In this document: positions 10,576-22,370 of the stretch, one piece after another
Layout of the letters: each line of letters begins with the position of its first letter
Numbering within the stretch: the stretch's first letter is position 1
Assembly (NCBI GenBank): GCA_026419785.1
Contig: JAODTK010005926.1
Coordinates: 62,001 to 126,000, forward strand
Length of the DNA stretch: 64,000 nt
Direction: 5' to 3'
Origin: Sclerodactyla briareus
Lineage: Eukaryota > Echinodermata > Holothuroidea > Dendrochirotida > Sclerodactylidae
Notes under the pieces: generated by a model
The model's input: the letters and a program-made list of their open reading frames with translations, nothing else
Database searches by the model: none
What the model was told of the DNA's origin: nothing
Program-made: the position numbers and the translations under genes

Positions 10576-12919
10576 CAAACAAAAACACTCCGCAAAAAAA
10601 TTGGCACGCCACGCTATCTCTCATCATTGTCATGGCAGATTATTCATAGGATAGTATCAGATCCAGACACTCCATCGTAAAGCCACAAATGATTTGTTTA
10701 CAGAACTATTCCATACAATATATATAAGCTCCCACTACTTTGACATAACTGCAAAGTCTGCGATACTGATGGAACATCTATCATTTTCATATACTACAGT
10801 ATAATATTACAGTACATTATGGATTTATTCATCCTCATACCACACAATGAGGTGGGGCATCATACGTCCTTTCTAACCATGAAAAAATTAAACATTATCA
10901 GAATACATTCGCTATCGCATCATCCTTTCATATGGAGGGCTGTTTTTCAACCGGCTCAGATGATCTTGATGTTAATATCAGAAATGCAGTCGAGTAATCG
11001 TTCTTACATATAACTAATATCATCACAATATATTGCGAGGTTGTCAAGCATTTGGATCCTCGGTTCAGATCTCAACCAGTGTTTTTTCCGTGTAGAACAG
11101 TACCCGTCGAAATCGATTTCAGTTCAACCCAAAGTATCAATGAAACTGCTCAGCGTCTTCCTTTCCTGACTATGGACACACACCTGCCGGTGTATCAATA
11201 GCTGTGCTCAGACAAGCTGTGATTCATTCTTGAGCATGACTGTTGTTTCATTATTTTCTGCACACAAGGAAACATAGTCATTTTGTCACGGTACTGATCG
11301 CCGCTACAACAGGAGTTTTGCAGGTAGATTCCATCACGCACGCTACGGACGTATGGTGGCACATCTACCATTGCTTTTCTACGGACCGTATGGATGGTTC
11401 CAGCTATGTTCTCTTTCATACATACTTGCGCATTCTTTGTGTCGCTATGAGCTCACAGTACAGTTGGCAGAGACAGGCACGGATGTACGATATCACACTA
11501 TACTTTTCATGGCCACAATGGACGTCTAGCTAATTCTCTTTTCTACATACTTAGCATGTCCCCCTTGCTACGCTCACATACAGAAGAGAAAACAGGTGCA
11601 AAAGCATGCACCGCTTTTCTCTTTCAAGAAAGAATTACGTACCCACAAGACTTATCACACATTTCAGAGGATACATGTTTGAGCTCGGGATAGGAATTTC
11701 TATGTAATCTTTCTATCAACCCACAGGCCAGCCATTTCTGTGGTATGGTGGGATTTTCCTATATAAGTAGTGAGTTTCAGTTTAGATTCCTTTTGGTGTT
11801 AGTCATGGACTGACTGCCTCCCAAATGGAGGTAATCCTTCAATTCAAGGCATTCTTCATCCACTTCCTACCCCAGCCATGTTTCTTTTATTTTCTGCTGC
11901 TCATTTAATGCGCCGATCACGCGGAGACCACTGTCCCCAGACCTCACTCCTGGAGTGGAAGTGGCGTATCTAAAGATTGCAACGCCCACAATTCGCGATC
12001 AAATTTTTCCCAGAACCATAACAGTCACTGCCATTGAAATAAAAGAATCACATGAAGCTGGCGATACGAAGACGTGAAAACCCGTCATCAGTTGGACTTC
12101 TTTTTAACTCTGACCCCGATGTACCTTTCTCCGCTGATGAAGCATGTGAGAGAAGAGCCTCGGGAAAACTAATGAAAGGGAAAAACACGATTGAAAAGGA
12201 GTTGCAGAATTGGCCCTTCCCACATTTTAATCAAGTTCTCAGCAGCTACACAGGGGCAGTCATGCCCCTGTGAGACAATAGCAGAGTGGTATAGTGACCT
12301 TTTTGCCACAACATTCTTCCAATTTCGAATTCAATACACTGGAACGTTTCCCTTGGTGCTGTACCCTGCAGTGCTGCAGAATGCAATAACGAGGTCTCGT
12401 TCTTCCTCCACGGTTCTTCTTAATGCAGTGGGCTTCCTGAATAACTAGACTTTTTAGAAACAGTGAATAAGCTTTAGTCCACAATTGTATAACTACAACA
12501 GAGGTGCTAGCAATGACAATGTCATCCACCAAACAAGATATGTCTGCTGCATCGTATTTTTCTCCAGCACACCATTTCAACCACAGTGTACAGGGCTACT
12601 TGAGTGCGGCGCATAATTCGCAAGCTGTTGAATTGTGTATGAAAAACAGATTTGTTCCCTGTATTGACGGTAATCAGCAGACTACCACACATTAGCAGGC
12701 TTGGGCAAAGCCTCCACAAGACAAACAAATATGGTCACCTGCACGGGGAACAGATAAGAATACAGACAATTCAGCATTTTTTATTCAGTCATGTCTGAAA
12801 GTGATTTTCCTATGCACGCACAAATTAATTAGTTTCCATCATGCTCTATTATATTGACCGGGGAGGCGGGCAATGAGGCCCGTGACACACACACCTTTGT
12901 TGGCTTCATAGACACACGC
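10576..12919. other. Long stretch with no recognised gene; one perfect hairpin
   Basis: The only discrete structure is a perfect 10-bp inverted repeat, CACAGGGGCA / TGCCCCTGTG, with a four-base loop at 12249-12272. A run of short overlapping frames on both strands (11195-11533, 12052-12728) shows no domain I recognise and no supporting splice signals. Confidence 0.4.
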
Positions 12920-13300
12920 ACCCATTTGATTTGATTTCTATGGGTTCAAGCCAATTGAGGCTCATCTATGAACCCGTGCCATATTGATCGTGGATGAGCA
13001 CCGGCGATAACTGGTCCTTCTCTCCTCGACTCGTGCTCAGATGTTTAACGAGGCAGGGGTGTAACCAATCCTGCTCCCAGGACCCGCCGTTTATTATGTC
13101 CCCTTTCGAAGGACTATCATGAACTCCAGGACCCGACCACTTCCTCAGAACCTTGGGAGGGCGGAAGTACACACATGACGCCAACAGACGAAACTTATTG
13201 CAAATATCCCGTAACAAACTTCAGTAACCCCCAGAAAGTCCACTGCAATCAAGCGGAACCATGAGTGTAAGACCAAGACCTCGCCCATCCGCAACAGCAT
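12920..13300 (-). repeat. Dispersed repeat ending in ATCAAATC-type sequence, copy 1
   Basis: Read on the minus strand, landmarks are GGGCGAGGTCTTGGTCTTAC, TACGGGATATTTGCAAT, AAGTGGTCGGGTCCTGGAG, GATGAGCCTCAATTGG and CCCATAGAAATCAAATCAAA. Matching pieces lie at 24.62-24.69 kb (same orientation), 24.84-25.06 kb (opposite), 46.69-46.96 kb and 57.96-58.02 kb. The short repetitive AATCAAATCAAA end would suit the 3' end of a non-LTR element or a SINE, but this is inference. The 109-codon minus frame at 13145-13474 overlaps it and is not a supported gene. Confidence 0.6.
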
Positions 13301-14500
13301 GCAGCAACCCAGGGGAAATCGTCCAGTGCCTGCTGAATTCAAACCCGAATATTTTTGGTTGAAGAGTGTCACTGACACCACTCTACCATTCTTGCCGCCC
13401 ACTACAGTGGTCACAGTGGAAGACGGGAAAACTTCAGTTAGAGTTTCCCTCATGCTGCGGTCAGAATATGCCAATACTATTTCGGATTATCGAATACATA
13501 TCCAGCCTTTTCAGTCCACATGCAAAACATCAGTGGCAATGTAAGCTTGTCTGTTAGGCCCGGGGCTCCGACCACATGGATGCAGTTCACACATTTCCAG
13601 TAGAAACCATATTGTACGGCTGGGGCGTCTTTGCCCTGCACAGCTTCAACCTGCACATGGCTATCTTCTTGCGCCACAGACATACAGAATAGTTGTTTGT
13701 GGCCGTTTTTCGATCAACCGTTCAAAATTACAAGCAGAACACTCCGAGTGAAGTTTTATAGGGAATACTCAGTACAGGTCGGCAAATAAAATGACGGCCA
13801 CGACGGCCATGGCTCGGTCCGAGCGAATGGCGTGATGCCCCATAAAAATTTGCATGGTGACGGCAATGATGCCGCCATGCCTCCATCCCGCGGCCGGCGT
13901 GCATATTTGAATTTCATAGCAATTTGTTCTTAAGAAGATTGCCCCAAATGTATTTAAAAAAACATTAAAATTGCCACAAGAAATGTAACTATTTACGATC
14001 TCCCGGCCCTACTTGACCACACCCGGAGCTTCTAAATTACTCGAATCCTAACACTGCGGGCATGAGAGCAACACCCTATTTAAGCCAGCATGCGATACTG
14101 TCAATTGACATGATTATGTAGAATGTGCATACACATTCTATGTTAAACATGTGGAATAGGACAAAAATAACGTTAAAAATTGCAATCTGAAAACTTAAAA
14201 AAAAAAAAAAACAGGCTGGTAGAGGGTTGATTACAAACACATTCACAAAAGAGGAGTCATGTTATTTGCAAGTGTCTTCAGAAAGTCACTTTCTGATCTA
14301 GGCTAATTGTGGGCCCTGTACAAAATCCTAGAAATGTGCACTTAGCTTAGGGCCTACTGCTGGCACACTTGTGGGAATAGTTGAAGCCTTGAAAATGAAT
14401 TTTTGTTTTTATTTATTCACCACAAAATTACAATTTGCCTGGGAAGAATATTCACATGGCCAGGAAAAATGTTGGTTGGTTGAAGGATTTGCTCTTTTCC
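13301..14500. other. No gene recognised; GC-rich patch at 13.79-13.91 kb
   Basis: Mostly featureless. A GC-rich patch at about 13790-13910 carries GGCCACGACGGCCATGGC and CTCGGTCCGAG-type inverted words. An A15-like run lies near 14198-14212. No open frame is supported. Confidence 0.4.
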
Positions 14501-14504
14501 GCGA

Positions 14505-14690
14505 CAGTCATTTAGTTAGGATGGAAGCAGGAACGGGTATATGGCATGGTGGTGCATAGTCCATCTGTACCCACTGCCTTATTACAGTGTACTTTTGTGT
14601 TGTAGCTAAGTTTGCAATAAGTCGACGATTGCAGAGAGGGAGAGAGAGAGGCGGTCAGGGAGAAAAACTTGGGCCAAGAGGGAGGCTGTA
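14505..14690 (+). repeat. Dispersed repeat with GA-rich tail, copy 1
   Basis: This matches 31.96-32.15 kb in the same orientation. Shared features in order are GACAGTCAT / GTCAGTCAT, GATGGAAGCAGGAA, GGCATGGTGG, CAACTGCC/CCACTGCC, TTTGCAATA/TTTGCCAT, then GAGAGAGGGAG and GTCAGGGAG. The two copies are only moderately similar. Function and class are unknown. Confidence 0.55.
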
Positions 14691-15479
14691 ACCCCATAGG
14701 GCAAACACATCTCCCTTTGTTAAAAACTGGCAAGTGGCAATGTTGGCAAGAAGCATGTACAAAGATCCGCTGAATCATTTTCTGAGAACTCCGCCTAGAT
14801 TTCAAAATTACCCCTTTGAGGAAAGAAATTGTGGAGGGGGAGTCCCCCCACAGTTTGAAACCATGGCGTAAACACAGATCAGAGCCGAGTACTCTAGTTC
14901 AGCTTCAAGTGACGCATCGTTCTAGTGGTGGTACACTTCTTTTTGGTGTTGTTTATTATAGAAGCAGATACAGTTAAACACAACACACACACTGTGATTT
15001 CGCATAATGATCGTGTGCAGTGTTTTTTATGGCTAATATTGTTTATTTAAAAAGAGCTCCGAAATCAATAGTTAGACCGAAATGAAATTGACAGGGGCTA
15101 TTGTGTGAGGAAATAAACCAGTGTTTTGCTGATTCATTGCGGTGCTCGGATAGGATGACCCACGATGAATATTAATGCGTGCCAGTGGGAAAGACGAAGT
15201 GAAGCCAACGGACTGTGTAGGGGGTGAATAGAGTGACAAAAATTAACCTGAAACGTCTGGCTTTGTTAATTAATGGCTTGCCTGGATAACCATGTGAAAA
15301 TAATTTGTCGTGGTTATAATTTCACTGCAAAAATAAACGAACACTGCATGTATTTTGTTGTGATAAAATGGCTTCTATTGTGCAGTAAATAAAATGTGAA
15401 TTCGCTTTTATTACTTACAGTGCCTTAATTTTGTTAATTAGTGTTTTCACACGATTTAGGATTGAATTTTTTAAAAACC
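14691..15479. other. No feature recognised
   Basis: AT-rich with several TTAATTAA-like words near 15240-15440. No coding or RNA evidence. Confidence 0.4.
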
Positions 15480-16650
15480 AGAAACAGCCAAAGGCTAGGA
15501 TTCCCCTTGAGGTTTCTGTCAAACCATAGCCAAACACGGACAAATGGGAGGAATTAGTACTGGCTCATTATAGGCAACATAAAGTCTGACAAATTGCCTA
15601 TCTTTACCAACCAAATAAAAGGGTTCCGATACCCTTGGTACGAAAGTAACACACTAAATTTCAAGGTTTCAGATCTTTGAACTCTGGTAACCGTAGATGA
15701 CCTCCGACCGGACCCCAAAACAATAGGGTTCATGGCCTCATTCATGGGAAAAACAAACCCAAGTATGAGCCTCATTCACCCCTGCACTTTACCAAAAACA
15801 CTAGGGTTCATGTACTCCCCATAAGGAAGAGAAACACCTAATTATTAGAAGCTATACACCAATTTCAACCTGATCAGATCAACCGTTCTGGACTTATAGT
15901 GGTTAAAAGGTTTTCAGATTTGACCTCTGATGACTCAGGACCTCTGACCGGACCCCAAAACAATAGGGTTGAATACTCATCTGGGGGAACCAACATACAA
16001 GTATGACTTCATCCACCAGGTGGGGTCAAGTTATCGGGTTTAAAGCCAAAATTGGGCCAAAAATATCAAATTCACAAATTTTCTATTTTCGACCAAAAGT
16101 CACCACCATGAACCAAAAACATAGAGTTCATGTAATCCCATAGGGAAGCTTTACAATAATTTCAACTTGATCAGACCAAAAATTATGGATTCATCGTGTT
16201 TACAAGGTTCAGACTTTGACTCTGGTGACCTCAGATGACCCTCTACCCAAGGAAAATTAAATTTAAAAAAAACTCATCATGGGGAACAACATAACAAGTA
16301 TGGCTTCATCCATCCAGGTGGGTTGAGTTATCGTGTTTACAAGCCAAAAATGGCCCAAATATCGAATTTTCACAATTTTCTATTTTCGACCAAAATTTCA
16401 TTCCCGACGCGAACCAAAAACGATAGGGTCTTTACTACCAGAAGAAAACTATACACACCACATTTGAAGCTGATCAGACCAACAATTCTGGACTTATAGT
16501 GCCTTTACAAGGTTTCAGACTTTGACCTCTGGTGACCTCTGACGACCCAAAAACAATAGGGTTCATGTTACTTCATCCGGGAACACACCATACAAGTATG
16601 AGCCTGACCGACCCAGACCTGATCAAGTTTCGTGTTTACAAGCTGGCCGG
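15480..16650 (+). repeat. Tandem array, about 300-bp unit, AACAATAGGGTTCATG family
   Basis: The landmark GGTTTCAGACTTTGACCTCTGG, with variants, recurs at about 15663, 15908, 16206 and 16510, and GATCAGACCAA-like words recur at about 15873, 16163 and 16469. Unit length is therefore about 245-305 bases. Each unit reads CAATAGGGTTCATG, ACAAGTATGAGCTTCATCCA, GGTGGGG.CAAGTTATCG, TTTTCTATTTTCGACC and CTGGACTTAT in order. The same family recurs at 28.2-28.9 kb (plus) and at 32.4-33.85 kb (minus). Confidence 0.85.
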
Positions 16651-16677
16651 TCACACACAAACACACAACAACACACC

Positions 16678-17046
16678 GAGTGGTTAGCCACAGTTGGTAG
16701 AGCGTCCGACTTCCACCCGGTAGGCGGGGTTCGAAAGCCCGGTCGGGTCATACCAAAAGACTTTAAAAATGGGACCTGTTGCCTTCTCGCGTGGAGCGCA
16801 GCATGAGGGTTAGGAACAGGGCAAAACGTGGGGAGGCCAATCTGTTGAATTCGTTGCCGTCGGCGTGTAAGTACCCCCTCCTACACATTTAAGTACGCAA
16901 AAGAGGCATCGCCTTGTTCCGTGTACCTGGTGAAGGTTTGCCGCTGACAATGCGGCGTATATCCAGGTCCGCACCCTTGCCGGGCCTAGATGGTAGGGTC
17001 ATTTGTCCGGCAAGTGATGAGCAAAAAAAAAAAAAAAAAAAAAAAA
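16678..17046 (+). mobile_element. tRNA-derived SINE with poly(A) tail and TSD
   Basis: The head has RNA polymerase III box A-like TAGCCACAGTTGGTAGAGCG (16685-16704) and box B-like GGTTCGAAAGCCC (16728-16740). A roughly 280-bp unrelated body follows, ending in an A run of about 25 bases at 17023-17047. The flanks form a TSD: ACACACAACAACACACC (16661-16677) and ACACACAACACCACACG (17047-17063). It inserted just past the 300-bp array, into a CA-rich stretch. It encodes no protein and would depend on LINE enzymes for mobility. The head is too diverged to be scored as a functional tRNA gene. Confidence 0.88.
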
Positions 17047-17063
17047 ACACACAACACCACACG

Positions 17064-20035
17064 GACGTGACTGAATAGATTACTCTGCCTTCGTCAAGGA
17101 ATCAAAAATGGCCGTGTGCCAGGGTAGGAATTAATTGGCATACGGGGGCTCTTTTCAATTTTGTCTCCAAAAAAGCCCCCGTGGAAGAGGGCTGGGGCTC
17201 TTTGACCCACCCGGGGGGCTCTTTTCAATTTGAAGATGTATGCGCCGATGTAATTCTGATGTAACTCCTGTTGGTGTGTTTTTCATTATGGGTGTTCTTC
17301 CCGTTTCCCCCAAACTGTGAATTAGCCTACACGGGACGGAAAATTTTATGCAGTAAATAGGCCCCACCCTATACTCACTCAATGATGACGGAGAATGTAA
17401 CGAACGATCGATAATACGATATTCGTTACTTGCTCGATATTTCCATGTTCTCTTCATTCTGAGACAGTGGGATAATGCAGTAGCGTACGCAGGCTAGCGT
17501 GTCAGAAGACCATTATCATCGCTACCCGGCTGACCACAAGACGGCAATGCATACATTCCGCAGTCATGACGAACTAGCTCGCGTAGCAGACGCGGGTTAT
17601 CCTTGCAAAAGAAGTTATTCGCACGCGGACGCTCGGAGACGATTGGTACATGCTTGCAGTGGTGTTTACGCTATGTGAGGGAAAGTCAAACCTTTCAATC
17701 AACGGAAGACGGCGTATACAAAATTTCGCGGAAAATGGTGCTGTAGTTTCGCGACATGGATTGATATCGGATATGCGGATCTGAAACGAAATGTGATTAG
17801 ACTTGCGAGGGATTCCATAATTAATGTGACCAAAGCAACTCAGCAAAGGTCTCATAATTACAATTTTTGAATGGCCAATTTAGTGTTTTTGTCAGGACCT
17901 GCAGCACTGAAGGGGCGATTACATAACATCGTTTATTTTCGCCCTCGTATATTTTTTCAGAGGGCAGATTCTGGGAAAGTTGGGGGCGAAGCGCCCGTCG
18001 CCCCCGCTTATTCCCGACCTGCGTGGTGCTCTATCACACCAAAACATTGGGCCTTGGTGCCTAACCGATGGCTTGGTGCCCTACAAATTCATGGTTGGCA
18101 AAGGCCACATGGCCGTGCCCTTCTTCAACCTAATCTTAGACCTGTCAGTACTACCTCACAAGGTATATTAAGCAGATCCAGAAGATGAAGTATGTGTAGA
18201 AATCGAACAGATGTTATAGTCGTTCGGGTAGAGCTACAGAATAAAGAGCCATGTCCTCGGACAGGGGTAAGGCAGCGAGGTCGTCCATAGCTCTCCCTAT
18301 AAGGTTAAGAAGAAGAAATACAGGACAATCAGTACTTAAACACTTGTGGGGGTTTGCTTACACTTCTCAGAGGGAGGGGCGAATTTGAGGGTAATTTTAT
18401 GAGGCAAAAATATAATTTACAATATAGGGCTCAAAGATTCATATACCCTGTTTGTTAGCTGGGGGGGGGGGGGGGGTCGGTATGGAAAACTACGGCAGTC
18501 ATAATCACTTAGAATTCGAAAGGGAGAGAAGAGCATAGTTGTGTAGACTCTCAGCCTGTTAGCTGCAAGGTACTGAAGTGTGGATCGATGTTGGTCCCTT
18601 CGCTTCTTACTGTTAACACTATCGTAGTTTCAAGTTAGTACACGTCCTGGTATCTACAAACCTATTCGGAGATCGAATACTGCACGTGGCTAGGACCCAG
18701 GTGAGCCCGGCAGGATCCGCGAATAAGAGAGAGGGGCTATGTAAGATTGAAAAAAAAGTTGGGCCTCGGATGAGAAGAGGGCGGCTAGTAGACTGAGAAG
18801 GCAAGGAATGGATGAGGTGGATGCGGAGCATAGTAGGACGAAAAACCAGACCATGTGGTACGCACTAACTTGAGTGCCTCAACCTACATCCCCCATTTCC
18901 TCAAAAGGTTCTTTCAACCTCAAACCCCACAATGACCTCAGGTAGGGGAAAGAATTTTATGCCTTTCTAAAATGTCAAATTCTGATTTATTCTGCTTTTT
19001 TCAAGGTTTGCACCTTGGTGTATAGAGGGCAAAAGCTATTTTCTGCTTTTCAAAAGATTATAAAGCGGAAAATTCTTCACACTACCCAGGAATGGCCATG
19101 GTCTGAGGACCGAATGATAGTCCAGCAGCGGACTTACCAGGGACTCCACACGGATAGAGGATGATGAAGAGGTGTTACCTCAGCCAGGTGCGGAGGTTTT
19201 TTTTTTTTTTTTTTTTTTTAAGAGGTTCTACGGTAACTGGTTGAGGAGACCAAAGGTGTAGAAGGCATAGCGGATGACCTCGCTGTTTAGGGTCCAACAA
19301 CAGACAATGTAGAGGGCTACACCTGGCTCGTCTTTGAACTGCAAAGGGAGAGCAGTGAGGGAGGAGACAGAAAAATGATGATTTCTATGACCAAATCAAG
19401 GGAATCCAGGACAAAAGCATTGCTGAATAAACCTAGCAAATATTTTACCCCATTGCTGAGAGGCAGGTCAGAGTTTTCTGCATTAGTTCACACGTCTTCT
19501 ATGACTTTTGCGAGTTTGCTATTTTCACAGAATTCAGGACTCCACCCTGTCTTATCTAGGTGACTCTGTTATCATTTATTATTCTAACATCTTGTTTTTC
19601 CACAAAGAATCACATCAAGTCATAAATAAACATCCTGTAATTTTGAAGGAAGTGAAACCTGGACTTGCGAAGGGATTACAAACAGTCCTTTAATACTCCC
19701 GCATATATATAGTCAATGGATATTAATACCCTACACTGTAATCCCAGGCCTTGATTTTTATAAAATTCCAGCGAGCACTGAATGCTCCCCCCCCCCCCCC
19801 CCCCCCCCCCCCCCAAACAAAAAAACCCCTCCTGGGGATGAGGTGCTTCATATTGCTCTCTTGTGCATTTATGTCGAAACTTAGGCCATTTTGCTCTCCG
19901 GAGGTCTCAGGAGCGCCATTTGTCTCCTCAACTTTATGCAGAGTCGGCCCAGTGTTATTAGAAATTTTCAAAGCCTAGTTGGATGAGCATGGGCATAGCC
20001 AATTCTTATCAGTCATTGTGTATTTCTATTTTGTT
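17064..20035. other. No gene recognised; homopolymer tracts and a short duplicated phrase
   Basis: GGGGGCTCTTTTCAATTT occurs twice, at about 17144 and 17215. Homopolymers include 16 G at 18461-18476, about 19 T at 19201-19219 and 28 C at 19787-19814. An AATAAA-type word lies near 18240, but no gene body leads to it. Short frames on both strands are not supported. Confidence 0.4.
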
Positions 20036-20285
20036 TCAGGTCTCCTCTCCTCTCCCTTCTCCCCCTTGTTTTTGTCCTCTTCCCCCTCGTCCCCTTGTCC
20101 ACAAGTCTTCGTGTTTTGGCCTCCTCCTCTAAGGCTATTTTGAATTTTTTTTTGAGAGCCCATGCCTCACTGTCCCTCTGCCTTCCCTCCCTTTCCCATG
20201 ACCCCCTCCACCCCCTTCCTCCTCCCTCTCCTTCCGCCCTCCATGTCTTCATCCCTCCCCGTCCCCCTGTTTCCCCTCCAAACAC
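20036..20285 (+). repeat. Polypyrimidine tract of about 250 bases
   Basis: The plus strand is dominated by C and T (CTCCTCTCCTCTCCC, CCTTCCTCCTCCCTCTCC and similar), with the matching purine strand opposite. It is preceded by TTTCTATTTTGTTTCAGG, which looks like a splice acceptor but has no coding sequence after it. The 140-codon minus-strand frame across it is a low-complexity Arg/Glu/Gly translation and not a gene. Confidence 0.75.
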
Positions 20286-20760
20286 TTTCGAGTAAATGGA
20301 ACAATTGATAACAAAGTATTTGCCTTTGACAGTCTTAGCTACATGTACATGTATAACAATTTGATACTGTAAGAGAACTAGCAATTGGGTTGTGCGAATT
20401 CCGTGCCTTGTAGTAATGACAAAATAGATTGACAAAAAAACATGTGTTCACAAACTGGGGTACGCTTGTTACTGACCCATTCTCTGACAATTGACATGCA
20501 TAGCTACTACAGTAGGCCCCTACATAAAATAGTTTGGGCCTGGTGACTTCCAAATTCTGTAACACTGAAAAGTTCTCCATCCCGCGAAAAAGCACATTTG
20601 ATATCTGCAATGTTTTTTTTTTCAATAAATTATTCGTGGGGAATGATTTATAGTGGAAAATATCAATCATGGGGTTTAGAGGAGGCCTCACACTATCTAG
20701 GGTCCTACTTCTGTTCACAGACAGAAAACAAGCCTTAAAAACTGTTGAATTTGCTATCAT

Positions 20761-22370
20761 TGTCTCGCCTGAACTTTGTTCAGGAGAGACAGAGACATAG
20801 TGGTCACTTGTTGTGTCTGTGTCTTGTCTGTCTGTCGTCTGTCCGTATGTGCGGTTAGATATCTCCCGAACCATGGGGAAGGCATCATGCTTGGACCCCT
20901 TGTGGAGGTTGCGCGGGGAAGAGTTGCCAATGTGCTTCCACTTTTCGGCCCAAAAGACCATTCTCATTTGCATTAAATTGCATAGTTAATGAAAATTGGC
21001 CCGGAAGCTTGTGTACAAGATACTCTTGATCGGTAGATGCATTGGTGTGCCGTCAGGGTATATAAACAACTATGAGAGTACACGAACGATAAGATTTCCG
21101 GCATATGATATATGCTAAATTAAGTAGTCTACTTTGCATAATTTCTGCGATATTTTGAAAGTTGTTGGATTTTGACGAAACTTGGTGGAGATGGTTATTC
21201 TATAGCCCAATGAATTTTACAGTAGGGACGAGTGCCCCAGAGATGAATTTAATGTTACTAATCTGTTCTTCAAAGATCACGTAGGGGTCAAAAACGTGTG
21301 TCTGGCCATAAGCAGAGAATTTTAATTTCTGTGAAGGCTGAAAGGCTCACCATTGTGATAATTGTTGACCTGCTTGGGTGTGACCTCTGACTCTCAATTT
21401 GACCTCTGTCGGGTGGTCATGTGGTTAAAGGTTGGAGTCTTGAATAAAGTGCTTATTCAAGGAGGTATAGGCACAAAAAATAGAAACTGGGGTTTTTTTT
21501 GGATAGTTGATAGACCTTTGTGTGGATGGAAGGAGACCAACTCCCGCTTCGATCGGACGCATACTTTGGAGTTTACAAGGGGTCAAAGTTTAAATGTAAT
21601 AGCTTTTTGCAATAACATTAGGCGTGTTATGTGAATCCTCATGAAACTTGGGTGGAGATGGTACACCTTTGACCCATGAAAGTTAACAACAGTGTAAATG
21701 TCAATTAAAGGTAATGTAAGTGATAATTTGCTCAATTACACAATTTTTTGAATTGTTTTGTTAAATGGCCAATTACAATTGGAATGAATGTAGCTAGGGT
21801 GCTCGTAGAGATTTGTCATGGTAACTGGTTCAGTAATCAACAAATTCATTAGACAAGTCAAAAGGTCCCAAGGTCAAAGTATTGAATTGAAAATGTGTTA
21901 TTTAGGAGTTACAGGCCAAAGAATAAAAACTGTCGATTTTTGGATGTGATAGTTCTAATCTGCTACATAGACGGAAACAATCCCGCTTCAATCGACACCT
22001 GGGTCTTAAAGTTACAAGGGGCTGAAGGTTGATTTTAATAACTTTTGGGGCGATAGCATAGGGTGTGTGGGGTACCTGATAACATAATGCTTTGGGGTCA
22101 CTGGTGGCATCCATGAGGCAAGCATTTTCATAAAAACTGTCATGGTTTTCAATCAAAAGGTCATTCGAGGGCAAGAAAATGCCAAATATAACATTTCGGC
22201 AATCATTTAGGACGTGTGTATTAACTGAAATTTCGGACATGCTGTGCGCGGTGTAGTCCAAGGATGGCAATTGAATGTGAAATATTTAAGAAGTATTGGG
22301 ATATTAAAGCAAAAATGGAATGCCTTGCAATTGTTGCAGGTGACTCAACGAAGAAATCACTGATCGGACA
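20761..22370 (+). repeat. Hairpin-led dispersed repeat with about 440-bp internal duplication
   Basis: It opens with a 31-base hairpin at 20761-20791: arms TGTCTCGCCTGAAC and GTTCAGGAGAGACA, loop TTT, one mismatch. A GTCTGTCTGTCGTCTGTCCG stretch and TTAGATATCTCCCGAACCA follow, then AAGCTTGTGTACAAGATACT. Inside, TCCCGCTTCGATCGGACGC (21543) and TCCCGCTTCAATCGACACC (21981) mark units about 440 bases apart, both followed by AAAGTTACAAGGGG-like words. An inverted, diverged copy lies at 29.64-29.91 kb. The 212-codon minus frame ending at 20973 starts inside this repeat and is not a gene. Confidence 0.75.

Noticed and set aside
11755..11785. TATATAAG followed by TCAGTTT as a core promoter
   Set aside because: The spacing is too short for a TATA-initiator pair and no gene or element body follows.
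16678..16752. Possible functional tRNA gene
   Set aside because: Box A and box B are present, but an acceptor stem and a clean anticodon stem are not, and an unrelated body, A tail and TSD show it is a SINE head.
20013..20435. 140-codon minus frame rich in Arg, Glu and Gly
   Set aside because: It is the purine-strand translation of the polypyrimidine tract.
20335..20973. Longest open frame in the window, 212 codons, minus strand
   Set aside because: Its first third is a translation of the hairpin-led repeat at 20.76 kb, the rest has no recognisable domain, and there are no paired splice signals.
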